Shown here piece by piece: positions 28,832 to 37,041 of a stretch of DNA of 64,000 bases. The notes beneath the pieces are model-generated. The model saw only the letters and a list, made by a program, of their open reading frames with translations. It did no database searches and had not been told where the DNA came from. Numbering within the stretch: position 1 is the stretch's first letter; each line of letters begins with the position of its first letter. Made by a program: the position numbers and the translations under genes. Source of the stretch: Candidatus Ulvibacter alkanivorans (GTDB taxonomy: Bacteria; Bacteroidota; Bacteroidia; Flavobacteriales; Flavobacteriaceae); contig NZ_QOLC01000098.1 in NCBI RefSeq assembly GCF_003333325.1, forward strand, positions 62,001 to 126,000, read 5' to 3'.

Positions 28832-30187
28832 TTATTTTATATACTCCTTGATCTCGTTAAAATCTAATCCGCCATAGTTCCCACTACTCATAAGCAACAA
28901 GGAAGAATCTTTATAGTCTTGAGAGAACAAATATGTCTTAAAGTCGGCCGGGTTGGTAAACACATTTAAATCTTCCCGATCGAAGGCGGCTTCGATCTGT
29001 TCTCCTTTTATGGCCTCAAGTCCTTTAATTAATACCGCATGTGGTGAATAGAATACTACGGCTTGATCGGCCGCATCCAAGGTGTTCTTATACTCTTTAA
29101 GAAAATCCGGATTTAAGCTGCTATAGGTATGCAGCTCGAGACAAGCGATCAATTTACGGTCGGGGTATTGATTTTTTACAGCTTTGGTAGTTGCTTGTAC
29201 TTTACTGGGAGAGTGAGCAAAATCTTTATAGGCCACTGCGTGTTCGTTTTCAGCGATCTTTTCTAATCGTTTGCTAGCTCCTTTAAAAGTGGCTATGGCT
29301 TCATAGAAATCATCTGCATCAACGCCCATTAATTGGCAGATCCAACGTGCTCCCTCTAAGTTGTTCAAATTGTGACGGCCAAAAACTTCGATGGGCATTT
29401 GACCTTCGGGAGTCTCTAACAAGGTCGTACCATCTTCTACCATATATTCTGGTGTTCTATATGGGTATTTTTTGATAAGACTGTCTGAGTTCTCCACAAC
29501 GCGTTTTACTTCGGTATCTTCTTCGTTGTATATAATTGCACCGCCATCGGTGATCTGTTCTAAGAAGATTTCGAATTGTGAAACGTAGTTTTCGTAGGTA
29601 GGAAACACATTAATATGGTCCCAAGCAATTCCGCTTAAGAGTGCAATATTAGGTTTGTACAAGTGAAATTTTGGACGACGATCTATGGGTGATGAAAGGT
29701 ATTCATCTCCCTCTAGCACTACAAAATCGTTGTTTTCGGTAAGATGCACCATGGTATCAAATCCTTCGAGCTGGGCTCCAACCATATAGTCTACTGCGAT
29801 GCCGTGGTAATGCATCACGTGTAGGATCATAGAGGTTATGGTGGTCTTGCCATGCGATCCTCCAATAACTACTCGGGTTTTGTTCTTTGTCTGTTCGTAT
29901 AAAAATTCGGGATAGGAATAAATGGTGAGGTCCAGCTCTTTTGCTCTTAAGAGTTCCGGGTTGTCTTCTTTTGCGTGCATTCCTAAAATAACCGCATCTA
30001 ATTGTGTGGTTATTTTTTCGGGAAACCATCCGTAAGATTCGGGTAATAATCCTTTGGCTTCTAATCTGCTCTTTGAAGGATCGAAGATCTCGTCATCACT
30101 TCCGGTTATTGTAGCTCCTTTTTGGTGTAGGGCCAGAGCTAGGTTGTGCATGGCACTGCCTCCAATGGCTATAAAATGTACGCGCAT
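28832..30187 (-). CDS. mpl: UDP-N-acetylmuramate:L-alanyl-gamma-D-glutamyl-meso-diaminopimelate ligase
   Basis: A 451-residue Mur-ligase. The N-terminal Rossmann-like domain starts VHFIAIGGSAMHNLALALHQ with TGSDDEIFDP; the ATP loop is GGSHGKTTITSMI (about 109-121); the central domain has LEGDEYLSSPIDRRPKFH and the C-terminal domain YKDFAHSPSKVQATTKAVK. The GGSAMHNLA start and the GDEYLSS segment distinguish Mpl from MurC. The enzyme attaches the recycled tripeptide to UDP-MurNAc, saving cell-wall material. The presence of Mpl implies DAP-type peptidoglycan. A structured repeat separates it from the TPR gene upstream. Confidence 0.9.
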   Translation of the reverse strand: MRVHFIAIGGSAMHNLALALHQKGATITGSDDEIFDPSKSRLEAKGLLPESYGWFPEKITTQLDAVILGMHAKEDNPELLRAKELDLTIYSYPEFLYEQTKNKTRVVIGGSHGKTTITSMILHVMHYHGIAVDYMVGAQLEGFDTMVHLTENNDFVVLEGDEYLSSPIDRRPKFHLYKPNIALLSGIAWDHINVFPTYENYVSQFEIFLEQITDGGAIIYNEEDTEVKRVVENSDSLIKKYPYRTPEYMVEDGTTLLETPEGQMPIEVFGRHNLNNLEGARWICQLMGVDADDFYEAIATFKGASKRLEKIAENEHAVAYKDFAHSPSKVQATTKAVKNQYPDRKLIACLELHTYSSLNPDFLKEYKNTLDAADQAVVFYSPHAVLIKGLEAIKGEQIEAAFDREDLNVFTNPADFKTYLFSQDYKDSSLLLMSSGNYGGLDFNEIKEYIK

Positions 30188-30230
30188 AGATTCAATTAAT
30201 TTTTAGTAAAGATACAATTTATGCTGCAAG

Positions 30231-30353
30231 AGGGATAGCGGCAAGTAGCTTTTGCGTAGCAAAACTACAGCCAATAGCCCGACCCGCTGTAGGGTCATGA
30301 AGTGGGGTGCGTTCCTATACAGGTCGAGAAGTGACCTGCAGCGGGGCTTGCCC
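30231..30353. repeat. Structured palindromic intergenic repeat, copy A
   Basis: A 123-base G/C-rich element in an A/T-rich gap. It starts AGGGATAGCGGCA and ends GGCTTGCCC. First hairpin: GTAG-c-TTTTGC (30245-30255), loop GTA, GCAAAACTAC (30259-30268). Second: the 15-base left arm 30283-30297 and the 14-base right arm 30332-30345 pair with one bulge and one wobble. Outer GGG/CCC (30232-30234 with 30351-30353) may close the unit. It shares plan and key words (AGGG, AGCGGCA, CTTTTnCG hairpin, CCGACCCGC-like arm, terminal GCCC) with copy B at 34531. On the coding strand it begins 7 bases after the TPR gene stop. Similar elements occur, to my knowledge, between genes of many Flavobacteriaceae. Confidence 0.7.
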
Positions 30354-30360
30354 AAAAAAA

Positions 30361-31314
30361 TTAGAGCGCAAGAATTTGCTCTTTCTCTTGTCTAGCTTCT
30401 TTAAAATCGGGGCGGTCTTCCAGTGCTTTGTTGATCCATAGCAAGGCAGTTTGTTTTTTGCCGATGTTCTTATAGATCTGTGCGAGGCGATAATACGCCC
30501 AATCCTTTGGAACCCCATCTTTGGCCGAATGATTTTTTATATAAGCCTGAAGACAATCGATACCCAGCTCTGCATCCAAGTTGTATTGTGCGGCAATTTT
30601 TCCGATTTGATAATTTAGCTGATTGCGTTTGTGTTTTTTAAGGGATCTAGTTGCGGTCTCAATAGCCTCTTTTGGCTTATTGTTCTTTTCATAATGTTCG
30701 GCGAGTTTTTCGTAGGTATGGGGTGAGTCGCCAATCTCGATCGCCTTTTTATAAAAACGTTCTGCATCCTCCGGCCTATTGCTATATTCGGCAATATAGC
30801 CGTTTGCCAGATAGCCGTCTACGGGTGAAATTCGCAACAGCTCGTTGGCGTATTTTGTAGCCTTACGCTCGCTGCCACCAATGATGCCGGGTAACTGTAT
30901 ATAGAATTCGACCAATGCCCAGCGCACTTCGATGTGGTGAGGGTCGAGTTTTGCGGCTTTTTCAAAATGTTCTTTGATATCTCCTATGTAGGTTGCAGCT
31001 CGAATTCGGCTTATGGACAAGGCTTTCATTCCTAAGGAACCGCCGTATTTAAAGTGGTAATTAGCATTGTTTTCTTCGGAATCTACCAAGGTTTCGTAGT
31101 AGTCTATGGCAGTATCCCAATCTTCTGCATAGCCCGCAATATCACCAAGGTATTCAAGTGTTTTCTTATCGTTGGGATGATTGTCTAAATAGCGCTCGAA
31201 AAGTGGTTTTGCTTTGCTAAACTGCTCTTTTTTAAAATAGTCTTCCGCCTTCTCAAAGTCGGATTGAGCTATTGTACATAGTGGAAAAAGTAGCACTAAT
31301 AATAAAATTCGCAT
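30361..31314 (-). CDS. Secreted TPR-repeat protein
   Basis: A 317-residue protein with a signal peptide (cleavage near TIAQ, residue 17) and tetratricopeptide repeats over almost the whole mature part: FEKAEDYFKKEQFSKAKPLF, DNHPNDKKTLEYLGDIAGYA, KAAKLDPHHIEVRWALVEFY, EDAERFYKKAIEIGDSPHTY and YYRLAQIYKNIGKKQTALL are recognisable 34-residue units. TPR arrays mediate protein-protein contact; this one should act in the periplasm or at the outer membrane. No enzymatic domain is fused. Its stop lies 7 bases from the palindromic repeat copy A. The promoter -7 element TATCTTTG (31339-31332, minus strand) lies only 18 bases before the start codon. Confidence 0.82.
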   Translation of the reverse strand: MRILLLVLLFPLCTIAQSDFEKAEDYFKKEQFSKAKPLFERYLDNHPNDKKTLEYLGDIAGYAEDWDTAIDYYETLVDSEENNANYHFKYGGSLGMKALSISRIRAATYIGDIKEHFEKAAKLDPHHIEVRWALVEFYIQLPGIIGGSERKATKYANELLRISPVDGYLANGYIAEYSNRPEDAERFYKKAIEIGDSPHTYEKLAEHYEKNNKPKEAIETATRSLKKHKRNQLNYQIGKIAAQYNLDAELGIDCLQAYIKNHSAKDGVPKDWAYYRLAQIYKNIGKKQTALLWINKALEDRPDFKEARQEKEQILAL

Positions 31315-31331
31315 AGTGTGGTTTTGGGATT

Positions 31332-31339
31332 CAAAGATA
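31332..31339 (-). promoter_or_regulatory. Candidate -7 element for the TPR gene
   Basis: TATCTTTG on the minus strand matches TAnnTTTG fully. No TTG lies at the proper distance upstream (that region is the end of the DUF4136 gene), so the assignment rests on one element and on its position before the ATG at 31314. Confidence 0.3.
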
Positions 31340-31353
31340 AAATTATAGTTGTA

Positions 31354-31872
31354 TTAATTTTTAGGCGGATACTTTTTTAGCATCTTTTCGATCACGGCGG
31401 CGTAATACGCCTCTTTTTGTTTAGGGGTGGCTCGTTCTTTGTAGTCGTCGTTTGCTACGGCTTGCCAGACCAGGTCATCATTTTGCACATCGATAAAGTC
31501 GATGGTCAACTCTTGATTTACCATACGACCACCAATGGGAATGCCGCCACTTACGCCTACGCCTACATTACCGCCACCACCGCCTACACCGATCCCAATG
31601 GTATTTCGAGAGTTGGAAATGGATTCGTTCGCGTAGAAGTTAATAAGAAATTGTGGAGTGTCTGATCGTTGAAATCCGCGTGCTTGTAAAAGACTATCGG
31701 TTACTCGTATAATTCGTTTTTCATCGAGATCGTTCAATCCAGATTCGATGGTAGGAAAAAAAGCATAGGTATTATACTGGGAAAAGTTAATTTGGGGGTC
31801 GTAATCGATATCGACTGTAGGACCGCATGCGTTAAGAAGAAATACAATACTTAATAAATATATAAATCGCAT
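31354..31872 (-). CDS. DUF4136 domain lipoprotein
   Basis: The start at 31872 (MRFIYLLSIVFLLNACGPTV) is selected because it gives a proper lipoprotein signal with lipobox Cys16; a frame extension to 31941 adds a second hydrophobic stretch that does not fit. The mature protein has VDIDYDPQINFSQYNTYAFF, the hallmark start of DUF4136, and TIDFIDVQNDDLVWQAVAND in the C-terminal half. A Gly-rich loop (31558-31599, GIGVGGGGGNVGVGVSGG) interrupts the fold, common in the family. Function is unknown; these proteins are thought to be periplasmic or outer-membrane lipoproteins. The gap of 39 bases to the TPR gene allows co-transcription. Confidence 0.82.
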   Translation of the reverse strand: MRFIYLLSIVFLLNACGPTVDIDYDPQINFSQYNTYAFFPTIESGLNDLDEKRIIRVTDSLLQARGFQRSDTPQFLINFYANESISNSRNTIGIGVGGGGGNVGVGVSGGIPIGGRMVNQELTIDFIDVQNDDLVWQAVANDDYKERATPKQKEAYYAAVIEKMLKKYPPKN

Positions 31873-32050
31873 AAAGAGCATTTTCTTTAAAAATACGCAA
31901 AAAGCGAGCCAGCAGATTTGAGTTTTGATATTCTTTAACACAATTAATGGTGATTATTAATTAATTTATCGTTCAAATGAGTAATTTTAAGTTACACCTG
32001 TTATGATTCACAGCGTAGTACACTGCTGAACTCTTTTTAAAAACACAACT

Positions 32051-33457
32051 ATGATACGATCATTCTTTTTACTAGTAATTACCTATTCGATTGCAACAAT
32101 TCAATTGGGTGCTCAAGATATAACCGGAGATTGGTACGGTGTGTTACAAGCACAGGGCACACAATTACCTTTGGTATTTCATATTACAGAAGAAGATAAT
32201 GGACTGGTCACGACCATGGACAGCCCCAATCAAGGCGCAGCTGGAGTGGCTACCACGGCAACTGTGTATGATGAAGGTACTTTAACCATCACCATGGATG
32301 ATCTAAAAATTAAATACGTTGGCACCCTTACCGCAAAGGGTCTAGAAGGTACATTCACGCAAAATGGTTTTGACATTCCTTTGATCATGACGCGTGAAAA
32401 ACCTGTGGCTCCGGCTCCTGTTAAGCGTTCGCAAGACCCCGTAGAACCCTTTCCCTATTCGGTGGAAGATGTAAGGTTTGTAAATCGGACAGCGGAAAAC
32501 ATACAGCTTGCAGGTACGCTTACAATTCCCAACGATGTTGAGAATCCGCCGGTAGCGATTTTAATAAGTGGTTCTGGACCTCAGAATAGAGATGAGGAAA
32601 TCTTTAATCATCGTCCGTTTTGGGTACTTGCAGATCATTTATCACGCAATGGAATTGCCGTTCTACGTTACGATGACCGAGGTGTTGGCGAGAGTGAGGG
32701 ATCACATGCAACTGCGACTACAGCCGATTTTGCAACCGATACGCAAGCCGCCATTGCCTTTTTAAAAGAAAGAAACGATATAGACACGAACAACATTGGA
32801 TTGATAGGTCATAGCGAAGGAGGATTAATTGCTCCCATGGTAGCCTCGAAAGATAGTTCGGTTGCGTTTATTGTGTTAATGGCCGGTCCCGGTATAAGCG
32901 GCGCAGAAATATTAGTAACACAAAGTCGTCGAGCTGCTGAATTGGCAGGAGCTCCTGAAGAATTTTTAGACGCAAATGACGAGATCATGCAAGGCATGTT
33001 TGATGTGGTACGATCGACTTCCGATCCGATTCGGATACAGTCGCAAATCGCCGAATATCTTTTGGCTTATAAGGCGCAACATCCCGATGCACCCATTAGT
33101 AGTACGATCACTGAAACTGCCATCGCCCAACAAGCGGAGACCTTTGCAACGCCATGGATGATTTACTTTATTAAATCGAATCCGCAAGAGTTCTTAGAAG
33201 ACGTACAATGTCCTGTTCTCGCCATTAATGGTGAAAAAGATTTTCAAGTGTTGGCAGACTTGAATTTACCTGCGATAGAAGCCGGTCTAGATAAAGCTAA
33301 TAATAAAGATGTGACCGTGATGGAATTTCCCGGGCTAAATCATTTATTTCAAACTTCGGAAACCGGGATGCTGGCAGAATATGAATCGATAGATGAAACT
33401 ATTTCGCCTAGTGTACTTACTGCGATCAAAGAATGGATCCTTTTAAAGACCCAATAA
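32051..33457 (+). CDS. Secreted alpha/beta-hydrolase
   Basis: A 468-residue protein with signal peptide (cleavage near LGAQ, residue 22). Residues about 25-120 form a small beta domain (ITGDWYGVLQAQGTQLPLVF) found fused to such hydrolases in Bacteroidota. The hydrolase fold has ILISGSGPQNRDEE (oxyanion region), the nucleophile elbow GHSEGG with Ser at about residue 255, Asp at about 396 in NGEKDFQV and His at about 430 in GLNHLFQ. A complete Ser-Asp-His triad is therefore present. Relatives are esterases or peptidases of unknown substrate. The stop codon lies inside a palindrome shared with the convergent obg gene (33453-33469). Confidence 0.87.
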   Translation: MIRSFFLLVITYSIATIQLGAQDITGDWYGVLQAQGTQLPLVFHITEEDNGLVTTMDSPNQGAAGVATTATVYDEGTLTITMDDLKIKYVGTLTAKGLEGTFTQNGFDIPLIMTREKPVAPAPVKRSQDPVEPFPYSVEDVRFVNRTAENIQLAGTLTIPNDVENPPVAILISGSGPQNRDEEIFNHRPFWVLADHLSRNGIAVLRYDDRGVGESEGSHATATTADFATDTQAAIAFLKERNDIDTNNIGLIGHSEGGLIAPMVASKDSSVAFIVLMAGPGISGAEILVTQSRRAAELAGAPEEFLDANDEIMQGMFDVVRSTSDPIRIQSQIAEYLLAYKAQHPDAPISSTITETAIAQQAETFATPWMIYFIKSNPQEFLEDVQCPVLAINGEKDFQVLADLNLPAIEAGLDKANNKDVTVMEFPGLNHLFQTSETGMLAEYESIDETISPSVLTAIKEWILLKTQ

Positions 33458-33469
33458 GAGCGTCTTATT
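33453..33469. repeat. Inverted repeat carrying both stop codons at the hydrolase/obg junction
   Basis: AATAAGA (33453-33459), loop GCG, TCTTATT (33463-33469): a perfect seven-base inverted repeat. The stop codon of the plus-strand hydrolase (TAA, 33455-33457) lies in the left arm and that of obg (33467-33465) in the right arm. T runs are short, so it is a poor terminator, yet its symmetry would act on both transcripts. Confidence 0.5.
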
Positions 33470-34478
33470 TCTCGGGCTGCTCGTTAAGCATTGCCCACAA
33501 CGTATCTTTTAGTTTTGTTAAGCCTTGTTGTGCTACCGACGAGATGAACAAATACGGAATATCTTTAAACTCCTTATCCAATAATTGTTTCATTTCGGCT
33601 TGTAGTTCGGCGTCGAGCATATCGCTTTTTGAGATCGCCACCAATCGTTTTTTGTCCAGTAGTTCCGGATTGTAACGTCGTAGCTCGTCGAGTAAGATCT
33701 CGTACTGTTTACGAATGTCCTTGGCGTCTGCGGGAATAAGGAACAACAAGGTTGAATTGCGTTCTATATGACGCAGAAAGTAATGTCCCAGACCTTTACC
33801 CTCGGCAGCTCCTTCTATGATCCCGGGGATATCGGCCATTACAAACGTTTGATAATCGCGATATTCTACAATTCCTAAATTTGGTTTCAAGGTTGTAAAC
33901 ACGTAGTTGGCGATCTTTGGTTTGGCTGCGGTAATTACAGAGAGCAAGGTAGATTTTCCTGCATTTGGAAAGCCTACCAGACCTACATCGGCCAGTACTT
34001 TAAGTTCGATGGTAACATCTACCTCTTCACCTTCCAGTCCGGGTTGTGCATATCGAGGTGTTTGGCGTGTGGCACTTTTAAAGTGACTATTTCCCAGCCC
34101 TCCTTTTCCACCTTTGGCGATAATACGTTCTTCGCCATCTTCGGTCATCTCGAAAAGGATGTTCTGTGTCTGGGTATCTCGTACAACGGTGCCTAGCGGT
34201 ACTTCAATATAGACATCTTCACCATCGGCGCCTGTGCTGGTTTGTTTCCCTCCTGCTTCTCCGTGTCCGGCCTTAAAGTGACGTTTAAACTTTAAGTGAT
34301 ACAGTGTCCAGAGATTCTTATTTGCTTTGACAATGACATGACCGCCTCGACCACCATCACCGCCATCGGGACCACCTTTCGGGATGTATTTTTCCCGGCG
34401 CAGGTGTGCACTCCCTTTTCCTCCTTTACCGGAGGTAACGTGAATTTTTACATAGTCTACAAAATTTCCTTCAGTCAT
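33465..34478 (-). CDS. obg: GTPase Obg/CgtA
   Basis: The start at 34478 ([20 protein letters not shown], 337 residues) is used; a TTG two codons earlier is possible but unlikely. Residues 1-157 form the Gly-rich Obg domain ([17 protein letters not shown]). The G domain has [12 protein letters not shown] (G1), [10 protein letters not shown] (G3) and SKSDMLD (G4). There is no C-terminal OCT domain, which is usual outside Firmicutes and some others. Obg binds the 50S subunit and ppGpp and takes part in ribosome assembly and growth control. It follows adk on the same strand, with repeat copy B filling the gap. Confidence 0.93.
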   Translation of the reverse strand: MTEGNFVDYVKIHVTSGKGGKGSAHLRREKYIPKGGPDGGDGGRGGHVIVKANKNLWTLYHLKFKRHFKAGHGEAGGKQTSTGADGEDVYIEVPLGTVVRDTQTQNILFEMTEDGEERIIAKGGKGGLGNSHFKSATRQTPRYAQPGLEGEEVDVTIELKVLADVGLVGFPNAGKSTLLSVITAAKPKIANYVFTTLKPNLGIVEYRDYQTFVMADIPGIIEGAAEGKGLGHYFLRHIERNSTLLFLIPADAKDIRKQYEILLDELRRYNPELLDKKRLVAISKSDMLDAELQAEMKQLLDKEFKDIPYLFISSVAQQGLTKLKDTLWAMLNEQPEK

Positions 34479-34530
34479 GATCAAAGCCCAACTAAATGGG
34501 TGTATTTATTTAAATTAGCTGTTTGCGTTA

Positions 34531-34607
34531 AGGGTGGCAGCGGCATCCTTTTACGTTCCGTAAAAGATATAGCGGACGACCTGACGCGCCATAGGCGGGT
34601 AACGCCC
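34531..34607. repeat. Structured palindromic intergenic repeat, copy B
   Basis: A 77-base element beginning AGGGTGGCAGCGGCA and ending GGGTAACGCCC. Hairpin 1: CTTTTACG (34548-34555), loop TTC, CGTAAAAG (34559-34566), eight perfect pairs. Hairpin 2: left arm 34584-34590, loop ATA, right arm 34594-34600, seven positions with one mismatch. AGGG (34531-34534) can pair with CCCT (34605-34608) to close the unit. It reaches the adk stop codon (34609-34607), so the repeat forms the immediate 3' region of adk, just as copy A does for the TPR gene. It is shorter than copy A, mainly in the second hairpin. Confidence 0.72.
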
Positions 34608-35179
34608 TAAAGTGTATCTACCACCTCACTAAGGCGTTGGGTGATCTCATCGATACTTCCCACCCCGTTTACGCCGTAATATTTGTCTTGTTTTTGGTAA
34701 TAGGCCTTAAGGATATCGGTCTTTCGGTAATATTCTGCTATGCGCTCACGGATCACGTTTTCATTTGCATCATCGGCCCTACCACTTGATTTTCCACGCT
34801 CCAACAGTCGTTTTACCAATACCTCATCTTCGACTTCTAACGCGACCATGGCATTGATCTGAGAATCCATTTGCTCCATAAGGTTGGATAATGCTTCGGC
34901 CTGAGCTTCGGTACGCGGGAATCCATCGAAGATAAATCCGTTGGCATCGCTGTTCTTTTTAACCTCAGCTTGTAGCATGTCGATGGTGACCGTATCCGGC
35001 ACCAAATGGCCCTTGTCCATATACGATTTTGCCAAGGTTCCCAATTCGGTCTTGTTCTTTATATTATAGCGAAACACATCGCCGGTAGAGATGTGTACCA
35101 ATTTATATTTTTCTTTTAACACTTCTGCCTGAGTTCCTTTTCCTGCTCCCGGAGGTCCAAATAATACAATGTTTGTCAT
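34607..35179 (-). CDS. adk: Adenylate kinase (short-LID type)
   Basis: Start at 35179 (MTNIVLFGPPGAGKGTQ, 190 residues) is chosen over an extension to 35224, since the glycine loop GPPGAGKGTQ belongs at residues 8-17. FDGFPRTEAQA is the AMP-binding segment and LLERGKSSGRADDANENVI the LID region, which is short and lacks the zinc cysteines, as in other Bacteroidota. The enzyme balances AMP, ADP and ATP. Its stop codon abuts the palindromic repeat copy B, and its 5' region is shared with divergent purK, where both genes have overlapping promoter elements. Confidence 0.95.
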   Translation of the reverse strand: MTNIVLFGPPGAGKGTQAEVLKEKYKLVHISTGDVFRYNIKNKTELGTLAKSYMDKGHLVPDTVTIDMLQAEVKKNSDANGFIFDGFPRTEAQAEALSNLMEQMDSQINAMVALEVEDEVLVKRLLERGKSSGRADDANENVIRERIAEYYRKTDILKAYYQKQDKYYGVNGVGSIDEITQRLSEVVDTL

Positions 35180-35234
35180 TCGTTGCTTTTTGTACTTACC
35201 TAATAATTTTAAAAATCGCCACATAACGAAGTTG

Positions 35235-35242
35235 CAAAGATA
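35235..35242 (-). promoter_or_regulatory. Candidate -7 element for adk
   Basis: TATCTTTG on the minus strand is a full match to TAnnTTTG and would start the adk transcript near 35228, about 49 bases before its ATG. No well-spaced TTG is seen on that strand. It lies 20 bases from the divergent purK element. Confidence 0.4.
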
Positions 35243-35261
35243 ACAATTGCAAAGAAGATTG

Positions 35262-35269
35262 TACCTTTG
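35262..35269 (+). promoter_or_regulatory. Candidate -7 element for purK
   Basis: TACCTTTG matches TAnnTTTG completely. Upstream TTG triplets at 35232-35234 and 35247-35249 are too far (27) or too near (12) for the usual spacing. A start near 35276 would leave a leader of only about 9 bases before the ATG at 35285. Confidence 0.4.
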
Positions 35270-35284
35270 TGTAAAGAAACCTTT

Positions 35285-36442
35285 ATGACAGACTATTTTT
35301 CTTCAGACTTCACCTTAGGAATTCTTGGCGGTGGCCAGTTGGGCAAAATGTTGCTCTACGAAACGCGCAAATTTGATATAAAAACCCATGTGCTTGATCC
35401 CAGTGCTGAAGCGCCTTCACGGATCGCCTGTGATTATTTTGAGCAAGGGAATCTAATGGATTACGATACGGTCTATGCCTTCGGAAAAAAGGTAGATGTA
35501 TTGACCATCGAGATAGAAACGGTAAATCTGGATGCCTTGGAAAAATTGGAAGCTGAGGGCAAGAAGGTCTATCCTTCTTCTGAAACCTTGCGAAACATTC
35601 AAAATAAAGGCACACAAAAGCAATTTTATAAACAGCATACCATTCCCACCTCGCCATTTAAGGTATATAAAGACAAATACGACCTTAATGAAGCCATTGT
35701 TCGTAAAGAACTGCACTTTCCTTTTGTTTGGAAAAGTTGTACCGGCGGTTACGACGGAAAGGGTGTTAGTATTATTAGGGATGCCGAAGATGTGATCCCG
35801 TTAGCCGAAGGAGCCTGTATTGCCGAAAAATTGATCCCCTTTAAAAATGAATTGGCAGTGATCGTAGCACGATCTGTGTCCGGTGCCGTTACTACGTATC
35901 CGGTGGTAGAAATGGAATTTCATCCCGACGCCAACCAAGTAGAATATGTGATCTGTCCGGCGCGGATTAGCGATGGCGTAGCCGAGAAGGCACGAGCCGT
36001 AGCGGCACAAGTTTCGGAAGCCTTTGAACATGTTGGTCTATTAGCGGTCGAATTATTTCAAACCGAAGCGGATGAGATCTTGGTGAACGAAGTAGCACCA
36101 CGACCTCATAATAGCGGACATTACAGTATAGAAGCCAGTTATACCAATCAGTTTGAGCAGCATTTGCGTGCTATCTTGGATCTGCCATTAGGAAATACCG
36201 ATAGTAAAGTTGGTGGGATCATGGTAAATCTTGTAGGTGCTGAAGGGCATACCGGAAATGTGACCTATGAAAATATAGTGGATATTCTCAAGCTAGGCGG
36301 AGTAACACCTCATATCTATGGAAAGAAACAAACACGTCCGTTTAGAAAAATGGGTCACGTGACCATAGTAAATTCAGATATAGCTGAAGCAAGAAAGGTA
36401 GCCGAACAAGTTAAAAAGACCATTAAAGTAATTAGTAAATAA
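35285..36442 (+). CDS. purK: 5-(carboxyamino)imidazole ribonucleotide synthase
   Basis: ATG at 35285 (MTDYFSSDFTLGILGGGQLG, 385 residues) is preferred to an upstream in-frame start that would precede the likely transcription start. The N-terminal preATP-grasp domain has LGILGGGQLGKML; the ATP-grasp domain has WKSCTGGYDGKGV, AEKLIPFKNELAVIVARS and NEVAPRPHNSGHYSIEA with the metal-binding Glu and Asn. The enzyme makes N5-CAIR from AIR, bicarbonate and ATP. purE follows after 19 bases, so the two steps of AIR carboxylation are in one operon. Confidence 0.95.
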   Translation: MTDYFSSDFTLGILGGGQLGKMLLYETRKFDIKTHVLDPSAEAPSRIACDYFEQGNLMDYDTVYAFGKKVDVLTIEIETVNLDALEKLEAEGKKVYPSSETLRNIQNKGTQKQFYKQHTIPTSPFKVYKDKYDLNEAIVRKELHFPFVWKSCTGGYDGKGVSIIRDAEDVIPLAEGACIAEKLIPFKNELAVIVARSVSGAVTTYPVVEMEFHPDANQVEYVICPARISDGVAEKARAVAAQVSEAFEHVGLLAVELFQTEADEILVNEVAPRPHNSGHYSIEASYTNQFEQHLRAILDLPLGNTDSKVGGIMVNLVGAEGHTGNVTYENIVDILKLGGVTPHIYGKKQTRPFRKMGHVTIVNSDIAEARKVAEQVKKTIKVISK

Positions 36443-36461
36443 GCGACAAACAATCTAAGCT

Positions 36462-36947
36462 ATGAAAGTAGGAATTATAATGGGAAGCACGAGTGACCTG
36501 CCGGTCATGCAGGATGCAATCGATATTTTAAAAGGGTTCGATATTGAAACGGAGGTCGATATCGTTTCGGCACACCGTACACCCGATAAGCTTTTTGACT
36601 ACGGCAAAAATGCACATACACGTGATATAAAAGTGATCATCGCCGGTGCAGGAGGTGCTGCGCATCTTCCTGGAATGATAGCATCGCTTTCTCCACTGCC
36701 TGTGATAGGCGTTCCGGTTAAATCGAGCAATTCTATAGACGGCTGGGATTCGGTATTGTCTATTCTACAAATGCCCGGCGGAGTTCCGGTGGCTACAGTA
36801 GCTCTTAACGGTGCCAAGAATGCCGGGATCCTTGCAGCACAAATTATTGGTACCTCAGACAATTGTGTACTCGACAAAGTGATCGCCTATAAAAAAGGGT
36901 TGCAATTAAAAGTAGAAGAAGGTGCCAAAAAGCTTCGTTCGTCTTAG
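36462..36947 (+). CDS. purE: 5-(carboxyamino)imidazole ribonucleotide mutase
   Basis: A 161-residue class I PurE. The phosphate-binding loop GIIMGSTSDLPVM is at residues 4-16, the SAHRTPD motif follows, and the core GAGGAAHLPGMIASLSPLPV and GVPVKSSNSIDGWDS carry the catalytic-site loop residues. It moves the carboxyl group of N5-CAIR to C4 of the ring. Class I assignment agrees with the presence of purK directly upstream. Confidence 0.96.
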   Translation: MKVGIIMGSTSDLPVMQDAIDILKGFDIETEVDIVSAHRTPDKLFDYGKNAHTRDIKVIIAGAGGAAHLPGMIASLSPLPVIGVPVKSSNSIDGWDSVLSILQMPGGVPVATVALNGAKNAGILAAQIIGTSDNCVLDKVIAYKKGLQLKVEEGAKKLRSS

Positions 36948-37041
36948 CGATTTTTAACAGTTCGTTCTATATCAATTAACAGTATCTGTATGGACAACTA
37001 CAGTTTCCTGCGTATACTTGATCAACTTTAGTATTTCTATA

